From: Azolla pinnata
Taxonomy: Eukaryota > Streptophyta > Polypodiopsida > Salviniales > Salviniaceae
Length of the DNA: 31,932 nt
Assembly: GCA_037176905.1 (NCBI GenBank)
Contig: JBBBWG010032997.1
Coordinates: forward strand, 8,683-40,614
Reading direction: 5' to 3'
A program made the position numbers and the translations under genes. Shown piece after piece: positions 10,528 to 23,200 of this stretch (position 1 is its first letter; every line of letters begins with the position of its first letter). The notes beneath the pieces were generated by a model. The model did not search any database. It had not been told where the DNA came from and worked only from the letters and a program-made list of their open reading frames with translations.

Positions 10528-11882
10528 GACAGGCGCTCCGTTCCGCGTCAACCGAAGAAGAAGAAGAAGAAGTAAGTAAGTGAGTGAGTTCGGGCCTTTC
10601 AAGAGATCGCGATTTCGATCAGCTGGCTTCTCTCTTTCGGCTTAATCCGTCGACGAAAAACCTAGCCTGCGAGTGTATAAATATAAAAGAACGACAAGTT
10701 GCGGCAAACGTGACAACAGCAACAAAAGGGAATGTCGATCGGATCGCCGCACGATCGTGGCGAATGCGGCTCCATGCGACTGCGTTCATCACGATCCCCG
10801 CATCCTGCAGCAGCTGCCGAATCGACTGGCAGTGGAGGCAAAGCGCCGACATTTGCATGTTGCATACACACACACACAAATGTCCACATATCTCGTGCAA
10901 GGCATGCCACCGATGTCGCTACCTGGCATTCATCAAAGACATCTATAGATAGAACACATGCCATCTTTACCATCTCGTTCGTCGCTTCACATTGCTATGT
11001 TTGGCAATGCCATCCGATGCACACACCTCCCAAACATCATGTTAAAGCTCGCCCTCTCCATGTGGATGTGCTTGGCTTGAATGAACTTGAATATAAAGCG
11101 GAATATTCGACACATGTGATGATGTTAATCGCCCGTTTTTGTCATTACCTCCTCCTTGGAAAGTCTCGCCCTGCTCCGCCTCATAGTGCCAGAGTTCACA
11201 CCTAATAACTTGACAATTTGTGCCTCTTTCAGAAATGTGGCACAAGTACTTAGCTTCAAACTAAAAATGAATTCATGCCCGAAAAGAGTGAATCAAAAAG
11301 TCAAGCCGCACGACACCTTACATGGGTTACACAAACACCCTTCTCTTGATAACAGGCCAATCATGTTGCTTGATGAGCCCACCCCGATATGTATCTCAAA
11401 ACTTGCTTCCATTTGCAACATACAAAGTTAAGGGTCCATGGGACACCCTTGAAATAACCAGCTTCCATTTTAGAAACCGAAACCTCACATGCTAAAAGAT
11501 CAATACCGTGACACCTTACATCTGTGCTTGAACCAAAATCTTGTGATGGTACTGCAAACCACAGGGATAATGTTGTCCAAAGTGTTTCCTGTTTTCATGT
11601 CTCAACAAGAAGATGCACACAAACTCAAGCCTGATGTTAAATTATGCCGATGGATAGATAAGATGATTGCTCGACTAATAGAGCTTGCTACATATTGAAT
11701 AAAACAAAAAACTTATCATAGTAATATGCCTCATAGTTGAGACAATCGGGAGACAATCGAATTATACTACAAGCAGGCAGGCACATAAGAATGCAACTAG
11801 CCCAAAATGCAAGTATGCATGCAGCCATGTAATTTATTACCTTGCGAGGAGGAACATACTTACAGACAACAGCCGATGTCAT
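10528..11882. other. Intergenic region between the lipocalin and Tm-1-like genes
   Basis: Contains the distal lipocalin promoter and the Tm-1-like 3' flank. A short AAG run lies near 10557-10570 and a CA run near 10865-10877. No coding sequence is recognised on either strand. Confidence 0.6.
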
Positions 11883-14800
11883 TTATTCACATTGAAGGAC
11901 AATTGCCTTGTAATCCTTCACCGTCCTTGTTATGGCTTCTTCTACTGGTAACCTCTCCATGCTTGATGCTCCATAGAATCCATGCACTCCAGATGTCTTT
12001 TGCAGTATAAAGGCTGCTTCTTTGGGTCCAGATATTGGGCCTAGAATATGACACGAAGCAAAAACGACCACACGTTAGTGTTCGAAATTCAATGGAAAAT
12101 GCAAAGGACATATTTGTGAATGTAGTATTCTCCCCATGAAGAAGTTTACCATCATATTTAAAGAAAACTCAAGTATCAACACCCTAAACATTCATCTAGG
12201 CTCGTCCAAATTATCTATTACAGGGTTTACTGATATGTTCCTACTGTTCTAACACATCTCCGTGTCCAAAGCTATAAAGCACCTCAATATTTTGGAGGCA
12301 TTTATTGGGAGGGAGGTATCTCAAGACACTATCCTACAACATTTCTCTGGTTCACTTTCCAGATACTAAATCAGGACTTATGTAGGCCACAAATACAAAA
12401 GTTTGGGTTTTGCAAGTCGGTGGACATGTGAAGGTTAAAAATGATCAACAAATCTTGACACTGCATACTGCACTAAACCAGGACATTTTATCCAAAATAT
12501 AGTGAAATCTAGCAGATATGGCATACAGAGCACTTTCACATAGAGGGACGCATTTGTAATGTTACCTCCATGACAAAGAACTAAAATATCTGGATTTATT
12601 GCATGAGCAGCATCAGCAATTCTCTGGACCTTCGTAACACTATCCTCCAATGATAAAGCTGTTTTCGCCCCAATAGAACCTGAAGTAGTGAGACCCATAT
12701 GAGCAACTATGATGTCTGCACCTGCTTGAGCCATTGCAGAAGATTCCGCTTCATTGAAAGCATAGGGAGTGGTCAGAAACCCCATTTCATGTGCTTTACG
12801 TATCATATCCACCTCTAACCTGCATTACAGAAAAGACAGAGAGACGGTTTTAATGTAAAAAAAGCAGCATGGGCCTCAACTACAAACAAAATCAGACAGC
12901 TGTGGTGTGCCCACAAAATGTGGTTAATTTTATATAAATTTAAGGGTTCACAAATCAAAACACAAGAACTCCTTACCAATTGCGGCAACTAGGCATTACA
13001 TATAGAAATATACTACATTGAGAAAACGTAAAATTCTGATATATGACTTCACAACATACAAATAGAACACCTTCAACAGCAGCCAAGGCTTGGCTTGATT
13101 TGGAAATAAAAAGAAAAAAAAACGAAGCTGGAATGGAATCAGAAAAATCACTGCAATACGAAAAACTTTAAGCAGAGATGGATATATAGGTTCTATTATC
13201 ATTCTAAAACTCGGTAAAAAATGACCAATGGGACTAATATATTTAGCAAGTTTTACATAGTAATCGTGGAATTACATAGTGACATTTAGTGTTCAAGAAA
13301 TCTACCAATATATGTTACAATGAAGAGTGCATATGTAGGCAGTGCACAGATAGACAAAGACTTAGAAACAAGCTCAATATGACTAATGCAGCAAAGAGTG
13401 ATATTCAGAATCCTGAACTTGATCGGAGCATAATATGAATGATTGACAATTCTGTTTATCCGTGCAACACCCTGTCTTACATCTAAGAGAATATGAACTA
13501 AACCATATGGAAGCAATAGTTTGGATGGTGGTTAAGGGGATGCGTTTCTAGCATGTAACTATGTGTGCAATTATCTCAATCAGAGGAGAAGACGATTAAT
13601 TTATAGTTTGGTGCAACACATGAAAAGATAAATTCAGAAAAAACAAAACACTGTGCCTAGATGAAGTTATAGAATTACCCGTAGCCCATCCCAGTTTCTT
13701 CCAAATTCTCTCGGAAGTTACCATCAATGAGTCCCACTGTTGGGAAATTCTGAACACCCACAAATCCAATGTCTTCAAGCTTCTTCAGAAACTTGTCCAT
13801 TCTTCTGAAAGGATCTGATGCACATACCCCAGCAAGCACTGGAACATTCTTTACAACCTGCATATTGAAGTTTAGTCTAATTTTATTCCCTTAATATTTT
13901 CCCTTAATATTGCACGAACTTTCAAGCGATGAATTCTGCAAGTAAAGAAAATCTTACCGGTATCACTTCATCTGCCATTTCCAGTACAACAGCATTTGCA
14001 TCTTTATAAGGCATTAAACCTGATAAGGAACCCCTTCCTGCCATCCGGAAACGGCCTGAGTTATAAATGACAATCAAATCAGCACCTCCTTGTTCCTCAA
14101 ATTTGGCAGAAATTCCTGTGCCAGCCCCTGCTCCTATCACTGGGGTTCCTCTAGAAATCTGTTGTCTCAGCCTCTCCAGGACAGATTCTCGAAGTCTCAG
14201 TGTTTCTAAAAAAGCAAAATCAAGTAATTTCCAAATGGCATGACCTGATATATGGCTATAAGCATCATCTCACATATTCATAAGAAGTTTTAGACATTTT
14301 CCAATCGGGGGAAGATTTTAGAACTCAACCCATGCATAATCAATGCTTTATAACTTTCTCACTTCTAGTGTATAAAGTGGTAATCCCCAGTATTTAAAAC
14401 CACTCAAACCTACTTTATTATTTTCATAATTCCTCTCGTTCTTTTAGTCACTTTTGTTTACTCTTTTGTGAATGGACCACATGCTATGATGATTCCTAAT
14501 TTGAAGGGCTGCTCTCGATACTGTCTTCTCAGAGTACATTGTCACCAACATCACCTTTGATACATGGTCACAATCATTCAGGTAACACACAAAAGGCCTA
14601 CAGACATCATTCATTGCACATATTTCCCTGTAGTCATGTGAATTCCATGTTATGATCTTCTGTAGAAGATATAAAACACATTAACCAGGCCAGTGGGGAG
14701 AATAAAGGAGCTTGCTAACAAAAAAACAAAAATTGGTGGAATTTGATCATCTCACTGTTTGATATTTCTTTAGGAATATCTGTATCTGGTTTATGTTTTA

Positions 14801-17800
14801 CATACTTTCCAATTCGTACTAATTAATTCATGCTCGATTCATACTGCGTGATTCAGAGTATGAATTAGGAAGCATAACACATAAAGCCGATCCCAATTCA
14901 TATGCTGTAACTCGTAGTGAGAAAATACGTCAAACCTTTGTTTTTTAAAAGAGTCGTGTAAGAGAGAAAAGGAGAGTGAGAATAAAAGAACCTGGCCTAG
15001 CAACAGAGGAAATTGGTGGAATTTTGTTCATCTCAAACTTTGATATTGCTTTAGGAATAACTGGAGCTGGTTTATGTGTTGAATTTCCTGGCATTAGAGG
15101 AGAAGGAAATATTTCTAGAAAGGCGTTTGTCAATGCATCTGCAAATTCGGGATCGTTTATATGATGAGGGAGCCTTCTAACCTGTGACACATGAAACATC
15201 AACATTAATAGCCGAATTATCATTTTTTATAGTGATCCAATATTAAATTTCAGAAAGGCCATCAACCATGCCATTTTTCAGCGTTTCCTCAAAACCCACA
15301 TGCTTGATAATTAAACTTACATCTCTTTCAGTAGTCCGTTCTATCGAGTTCTCGAGCTCTACAAAAAGAGCATTTGTTGCATCCTTGTCGTAAAAGGGCT
15401 TACCAACACAATCAAGTGCAGAAATGCCTTTTTCTGGCAGAAGCACTCGAACAGGAGCAGCTGAAAGATTCATTTTTCTGGCAATAAATTGTGCAGCCTC
15501 CTTGTTTTCTTCGATTGTTGTTCTCATTAATGTAACCTTCGGAAAAATAAAGATAACATCTAAGACAAAGTATAATTACAGTTCAATTTATATTGATTAG
15601 GACTACGAAGCAAGGAAGAAGAGAAGGATATGCTAACACCACTTAAAAATCCATAATAACCTATGAGGCCTAACAAAGATTACAATCTTCAACATCAACT
15701 CCCAATATCTGCTCCACTTCTACCTTCCCAAATCTAAACATGTCGAATGTATATTATCTGATTTCTTTTAAGGAAACCTAAAATCAGAGCTAAACAAATC
15801 AATCCCCTCTCCGTAAATAGTTATTGTGATAGAATGTTTCATAAACATACAGCTTATACAAGCCATGGCTAATATTCTGATGCACTTACACCTCCTGACC
15901 ATGAAAGTGCACTTTCACCACTCCTCGAATATATCTTAATCGTAAGACAACAGAGGAAGATATTATCGACAGAAGAGAACCAAGGGGTTCAGCTGAAGTG
16001 CTGATTATGAATTTTTCTCTGCAAGTGGTCATGGTTTTCACTTCCATTTTAGACCCAATTGCTTTTCCACAGCTTAAAACCAAATCTACTAAGAACAGGG
16101 ATTCTGAATAATACAATTGATAGATTATGAATGTCCAATCATGAGTAACAAAGATAAATGAAAAGCGTAATAATGCCAGATTCCAAGTATAAATGTAGTT
16201 ACTTGGTCTTGCATCGCAGTCAACGAATTTCAAGTAAAACACATTTTTATAAAATTCTGAATGATGCTAACCTGGTCATTATGAACAAATAGCTTCCTAT
16301 GTGCGAATTTGGCAGGGATGGTATCTTTGCTCCCAAAATTAACCATATCCAGTGCTCCAACAGTCAAAACAACAGGAATTTTTTTATCTATTGCTGCCTC
16401 AAAGCGACTACTATCACAAGGCATCACTCCACCAACTAAATAATCCACCACCTCAGTAGTGGTAATGTCCAGGATTCCCTGAAAATAATCACAACGGCCA
16501 GCATAACACCAGTAGTCGTAAATTCTTAACATAATTTCCTTGGAGTGTAACATAACATTAGGCAATACTTGTATTGGATTATATCATCCTAGCCAGCAAC
16601 CAACATTTGATTAAAAATTTTCAGATCCTTGACCTCTATGATATAAATCAAAAGTTCACTTTCACCCCCATCTCCATGCTTGCAAACAGCACATGGGCAT
16701 GGTGGGAGAAAATGAACCATTCCCAGGCACTACTAATACCGGTTGAAACGAACTAATCTAGATTTACTGTGAGAATATCTGATTATAATACCTTCAAGAA
16801 GCCTTGCCTGGTGATATGTTCCATGGCCCTTCCTCCAGCACCGGTGGCATGAAATACAAGTGTCTCAAAACCTAATGTTTCTAGCCTCTGACGGACTGCA
16901 TCTACACATGGCGTGGTCACTCCAAACATAGTTAACCCCACAGCTGGCCGCTCTAATTCCTTCTCAACATTACATGCATCCAAACCATTGGATGCTTTGG
17001 GTGCCACCATACCTACCAATGCTAATGCTGCATTAAAAAAGATGGTCTTACTCACACTATTAAGGCCAGCTATGTCGACTACTGATGGTATCAGTATCAA
17101 ATCTGATGTTCCTATGTATGGTGATGTGTCCCCACAAGCCATTGTAGATACCAACACCTTCGGAAACCCCAAGGGCAGAGCACGTAAAGCTGGTGCAATC
17201 AATGAGGTACCGCAACTTCCACCTATGCCAATTGCCCCTATTAGTTTGCCTTTCTCATAGTATGATTGCAAGTAATGCTCCAGAGCAGTGCTCACAATTG
17301 ATAAAGCTGTGGCTTTGTCACTAGGAAGAGACGAAAGTGACTTCCTTGAAGGGGTCGGGTGATGCTGAAGTACTTCCTCCACGCTAACAATATCCGATCC
17401 GGGTGTGGAATCCCATTTGTTGTGGAATTTTGTGGATACATCAATGATCGTCACCTTTACCTGTTGTATTAGAATATGAAAAATGTACTTTCAACGATAA
17501 TTTCTCTAGGAAAATAACTCAGTATCTGCACCTCAAGTTTTAAGGTAATCATTTCTCAGAGATAGCCATCCAATCAAATCTGATCCTGAGGAAATTTTGG
17601 ACAAGCTTAAATCCTCAAGTAGATAACACACTGTCTTCCGTGTGATAAGAATTATCCTAATCCTATTATTTTTCAATGATTATGATATTAAAGCCACTGG
17701 AGAACCAGATTCCTTTAGTGCAACAGAGTTGGATTTCTCTGCGCACTTTCACACAAAATGCTTCATTCGAAGAAAACTAGCTATAGATATATAAAAGATC

Positions 17801-18292
17801 ACCTACTACAATTTGAGGGATGTTAGCACCTCTTTAGCATGAAACTGTGTGACGACATTGATGGTTGAGAATTTACAGTAAAAAACAAAAATGGCACGTT
17901 TCCACATGAATCAACCAACATATACAGACACGGATCGTCATGTTTTCTTGGAAACTAATATATATATATATATATATATATATAGCTGTAAATTTTAGCA
18001 TGAAATTTGGCATGGTTAAGAAAATGAAAAGGAGGGATTTTCAGAGCGATCAAAGAGATCATCGAATAAGGAAAGAAAAATCAGCCTGCAGGTAGACAAA
18101 CCAAAGGAAAAACAAAGAAATGCAGTAAATAAAGATGGATTTTTTTTCTTTTTTTTTGAGGGGGGGACTTACCCGATGGTGTGAGACAAATTTGTGGAGG
18201 GAGGAGGAAATGGTATCGGAGAGAAACTGAAGCTCCTTGGCCTTGGAGTCGACAGTGCCAATCACGCAGAGAGAGGCCATGGGAGCTTCCAT
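11883..18292 (-). CDS. Tm-1-like protein (UPF0261 domain plus TIM-barrel domain)
   Basis: Homologue of tomato Tm-1, which blocks tomato mosaic virus replication by binding its replication protein; the ordinary cellular role of the family is unclear. Nine exons, all in frame: 18292-18173, 17460-16792, 16478-16272, 15536-15321, 15181-14992, 14205-13958, 13857-13679, 12819-12566 and 12040-11883. Together they give about 746 aa, close to tomato Tm-1. The N-terminal half is the UPF0261 domain, with IGTVDSK near 11-17, GIGGSCGTS at 118-126, the FGVTTPCV segment and GALDMVNFG. The C-terminal half is the TIM-barrel domain, with GAGAGTG at 492-498, [62 protein letters not shown] and [18 protein letters not shown] variable linker of about 60 residues falls mostly in exon 5. 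ATG 18292 precedes a second in-frame ATG at codon 5. The gene looks intact. Confidence 0.95.
17959..17984. repeat. TA dinucleotide microsatellite in Tm-1-like intron 1
   Basis: About 13 TA units inside the first intron (17461-18172). It has no splice-site role that I can see. Confidence 0.95.
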
Positions 18293-18621
18293 CTCAAAGA
18301 GAATTACAAGAGGAAGTAGTCCAGATTGGAAGCTGATATGGGCTGCTTGCCAAGGGAAAAAAGGAAAGAAAGGAAGAAACAAAGAAAGAAAGAGATATTA
18401 AACATTTTCTAAGACCAAAATTGGCCCATGAACCGACAAAAAAGATACAAACATTGAGATGTGTACCCAATCATCCAAAGTACAAAAAAAAGAAGTGGAA
18501 AACAAACAAGAAATCTCACAATGCCAACAGGACTCCAGTAGCTGAGCGATGAAATGATCATAAATGGGAGTTGGCGTAGAGTGGTTAAAGCGGGGGCCAC
18601 GTTAAGACTTAAGTTAGAGCA

Positions 18622-18624
<3 letters not shown>

Positions 18625-18669
<45 letters not shown>

Positions 18670-18678
18670 TGTGTGTGT
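18625..18678. repeat. GA microsatellite continuing into GT
   Basis: A GA run of about 43 bases passes directly into a short GT run. On the Tm-1-like sense strand this is CT-rich, about 335 bp before the ATG, as in many plant promoters and leaders. Confidence 0.95.
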
Positions 18679-18764
18679 TGTAGTGTAAAATCCATGGTTA
18701 CAAGCAAGAATGTTGTGTGAGCAAGGTTCGACAAAACTGGCGTTGTAGTGTAAAATCCATGGTT
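18677..18764. repeat. Spaced 23-base direct repeat
   Basis: GTTGTAGTGTAAAATCCATG followed by GTT occurs at 18677 and again at 18742, 65 bases apart. Little is shared between the copies outside it. Confidence 0.9.
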
Positions 18765-20275
18765 GTAAACAAAGTCGCCTTTCTTATGATAATGGATAGG
18801 AAATTGCGAAAACCTTATGAAAACGGACAAGTTCAAAGTTCTCCTTAATGCTATTTATGCTGATAAAATGATTTTGTAATTTAACGTGATTGATTCTATA
18901 GGATACTAGAACAAGATTCTGAACAAGTGATGCTTGTGTATTTCGGCTGGCTTTTAACAAGCTAGTGATCATTCAAAAGTTATGTATAACGTAATACTCA
19001 CAATTTCATATTCTTGTGCCTATTAATTATGAGTTTTTTGAACTCAATCTTAACTGTATTTGTTATGAAGGCCTTTTAACCAGTACAAAGATCTATGTTT
19101 TTGAAAGCGTTTTACTTTGTTTTTGTAGAGAAAATTCACTTTGAAAGCATACTAGCTGTCATATCTTTAAATTACTGATAGTGACAAAAGTTGTCTATGA
19201 CCCCCTTGATTAATTTGGAAATTCCTAGTTGATATCAAACATGGTCTTTATTCACAAGGTTGGAGAAACAATTTTTGTTGAATGAGACATACAAACGATC
19301 AAGTTAGTAATATTATTATCAGACCATAATTGGACGTGGAGGCGAGACCCATTGAATCAGGGTGCAGGCAACTCATGATAATTTCGTCAGTATAGTTATA
19401 TATGTTGCACTGTAAAATTAAATTATATGCAGTCGATCATACCCTCGTTCATATTTTGCTGGTCTCCTTCTATTTAACTACTTCATGTAAAATTGAATAT
19501 ATTTAATTACATTCTAATGTAAATTAGCTTGCCTAATCGATTGTCCTTGAGGTTATAACCTCGCCTATAATCTAAGTTTGCTGATCAATCCTAATTTCAA
19601 CTTGGAAGTCATTAATTCACTACTTCTTTACTGCTGACAAGGTTCCAACAATATTATACAACAGGTCGATTAATAAATTTTTCATTAGATCTATATGAAG
19701 GAGTGGGATAATCTTAATTGACTTCCAACTTGATCTGCTTCTAACTAGAAGATCACCCAGTGTAATTAAACGTGAAACAATAAAATCCATTTCCCATGCT
19801 ATGATCATAATTTGTAATTGGAAATTCAATGCCATTCACTAATTGTTTTTAAGAGGGCTTATATTATTGATCAGTTAATGCGCAAGGGTGTAAAATCATC
19901 CACCCTCAACATGTGAATTTGAACAGAATGATATATAATCTTTAATGTCTTTCAGATCATACTCCACGCTGCGCGCATAGTTCATGCAGGTACTTCTAAT
20001 AATTAAAACATACATTATACATAATTATCTCAAACAATCATTAACCATATGAAGTGTTGAAACTCATAGTTTGAAACACTAAAAGATCATCAGAAAAAGA
20101 GGAGAAGATATTGCAGGTTTGTTAGGTTAGAACTGATCTGCATGCATCAGAAGTTGGTTTCAGTTGTCTATGACGTGCTTATAATTTCTATATATAACTA
20201 CATAAATATTGTGTGAGATCATCGAGTTTGGAATATTGATGATCTGCACCGTCACCAGCCAAATTGCTAACAAGA

Positions 20276-23200
20276 TTAAACTAGGCGTTGGCCAACAAGA
20301 TCTAACTTGGCATGATTCATTCGATCATTGTGTGTTTGATCGAGTTGCGGGGATGCAATCTCAGTGTTGTCGATCGAAGAGGCGCCCACATTCTCGCTAA
20401 ATGAGCCTTCAGCTTGTATGTCGTCGCCAATACTGGTCGAGGGGTTCAATATACTCTCGATGCGATTCAGAGGGCTAGATGAGCTAGTTGAAATCTTTGA
20501 AAGACACAAATTGATCAAAACACATGCACGATAACAATCAGTTAAAAATGCTTCTTACTAAATGAGATCATAATATTGTTGACCTTGATGGAGAATAATG
20601 TATATTTTCTAATATAATAATCAAGATGAACGCTGACTATTTCTTCTTTGTTATGGTAATATTTAGAACATTAACTATTATAATTAACGTTGTATGCGCT
20701 GTGAGATTCAAGGAGCATTAAATTTTAGACAGAATGCAGTTTTTCATCAAAATTAATTAGAACTGCATCTTCTTTATAAACCTACCTTTGCTTTCAAGGC
20801 CTCATTTTCCCTTTGCAAAAGCTTTTCCTAGCCAACAAAAAAACATCATCATATTGTTATGCAGATAAGTGTAATTAGCTTATAATTAACGAAAAAGATT
20901 GCAAGTTCATTATGAATGATTAATGCCACGAATTAATTTATGAAGTTTACATGATCATTTAATAGTTCAATATTTCTACTGTCCAGGTGAATTGATTGAT
21001 GAACGTATCATGACTGATCTGAATACTATACGGCCAATATTTAGGGATTATCCTCATGTGAAAAAATTCTAGAGTGTGCGTTAGATGATTCAATACAATT
21101 AGAGGGCCACTGCGAAAAAATAGTGTGGTATTCTAGCTATTTTGTTTTCCATAAAATTTTTTACTTCTCTCAGTCAACAACCAAAATGGGTACAGACGCG
21201 ACTCATAAAACTGTCATCCCCAAAAATAGTGTGGTATTCCAACTAATTATGAAGACCTCCCAATTTTTAATGTTTTGTATTGTATTAATAAGAATGGTCC
21301 CAAATTTGAGAAATGAAATGCAGCTTCGATGTCATTCATGAAATGGATCAGTATATTATAAGTTGCACAGCTGCACAGCGAGTGGTTAACTGTAATCATA
21401 AAAGTATTGCGACTCAATGGATCAAACATTAAGATTGCGAAAGCTATTCGGATTTAATCAATGAAAAACGGTTAATGTGGGTGATTCAATAGCACGAATC
21501 AAGTATTCGTCCATGTGCAAAATTTGATTCACTTGATTGATCATATTACGATTGGATGCGGTAATTTAGCCATTAAGTATTTCATGATAGAAAAAAAAGC
21601 ATGTCCTCGCTTATTTAATTATTATGCATCAAAGGTAAAAAATTTGAGTCGTGATCTAATGCTCAAAGAGAATTAATTAGTGATTTACCAAAATTTGTAC
21701 TTACCTTTCTCCGCAGCTCTTGAATTTCGTCCAACATCAATCTCGTCTGTAATTTATTATATAATTCGTGGGTAATTAGCAAGAATTGAATCAATTTCAT
21801 GATGAAAAATCAATAATTATAGCTGATGCAATATTCAAGAAACCGACCAGCTTTAATTCAATATATAACAACGTGCAATATATACATTCATTGAAAAGAA
21901 AGACTATAATTTAAGAGAACTGACAGAATGAGATAATATTATGCATCCTTCTAGTTAAACCAGCTGCTTAAGACAATGATGATGTCGATGATGCTGATGC
22001 TGATGCGGATGATGAGTACAGCGCCGAAGGCAATGTTTTATAATTTATACTAGACTTGCTCAAGAGTACTGTTTTGGTCTATGATATTTACTCAACATGG
22101 ATTGAACTGCATGACAACAAATGCAGTGATTGCATTAACATAATTATCACTTTTTAGAATAAATTGGTAATTGATGATCTGGAATATAAGGTTGTGGTAT
22201 ACATATAATGGCAGATATTAGCTTCTGCCTGAGCAGCTCAATCTGGTTAAATATTCGCTTAAGGTTACAGCCCTTCAACTATATTTAAACAGCGATATTG
22301 TTTATGAAAGAATCAATCCTGACATTTTTTATGAATTAACCCAGATTCCTGAACAGATTTCTCATGATGCTAATTCAATGTTTGCATGATGAATAATCAG
22401 CCTGATCATAATATATCCAATATCCAATAGTTCATTGGACAGTATAGAGTAATTTTAATGACCACGATTTTTAAGATACTATCACCATTGCATATAGTTT
22501 TTGGTGAATAGATAGTGCGCGCTCTTCTTATTAAAGCTTCATAATTAATATGCATACTATATACTATTCTAATAATATATTGCATGATGCATGCTACTAT
22601 ATTCTCTTCTGATTATAAATTAGGTTGGTTAATTTTCTTAGTTGTATGGTCCATTGATCCTAATTACTTATATTCTTTCTTCCTTTCATTCATGATTCAT
22701 TCTTTCATGCAATGTTATGCATAATATTCAGATGTCCGCTCATGAAATTAGCTACGTTAGATGTCAACTGCTAGAGAATATGCAGCTACGATCTACCATA
22801 AATGATCAAGGCCTACAGCAACAGTACCTACTAGAAATTATCCGACCACCATAATATAGTTTGCAGACCGAATTATAGGACTAGTGCTAATTTGCATAAA
22901 ACAGTCCTACAATGATCGTGTCGACTCTAGTAGTAATTACCAAATAGCCAATGTTCATCTGCAGCTGTATAAGGATGGACGTGCTTTAATCAAGGTTGGC
23001 CGCAATATCGACTGAGACATATAATATTACTACCATCAACCGCCTGCAAATATTGAGAAACTGGAGTACTAGCTGTGTCCTAATTAGCACAATTTCTAGC
23101 TCTAACGTCTCCGAACTTGCCGAAAGAACCAGTACGAAGCTGTTTTATAATATGGTATAATTGCACCTGATCGGAGGCAATCATGATTCAATGTTTTGCC

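Larger units (their letters stand above)
18293..20275. other. Intergenic region between the Tm-1-like and MADS-box genes
   Basis: Contains the Tm-1-like promoter and leader nearest 18293 and the MADS 3' flank at the other end. No gene is recognised. A GA/GT microsatellite and a short duplication lie 330-470 bp upstream of the Tm-1-like start. Confidence 0.6.
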
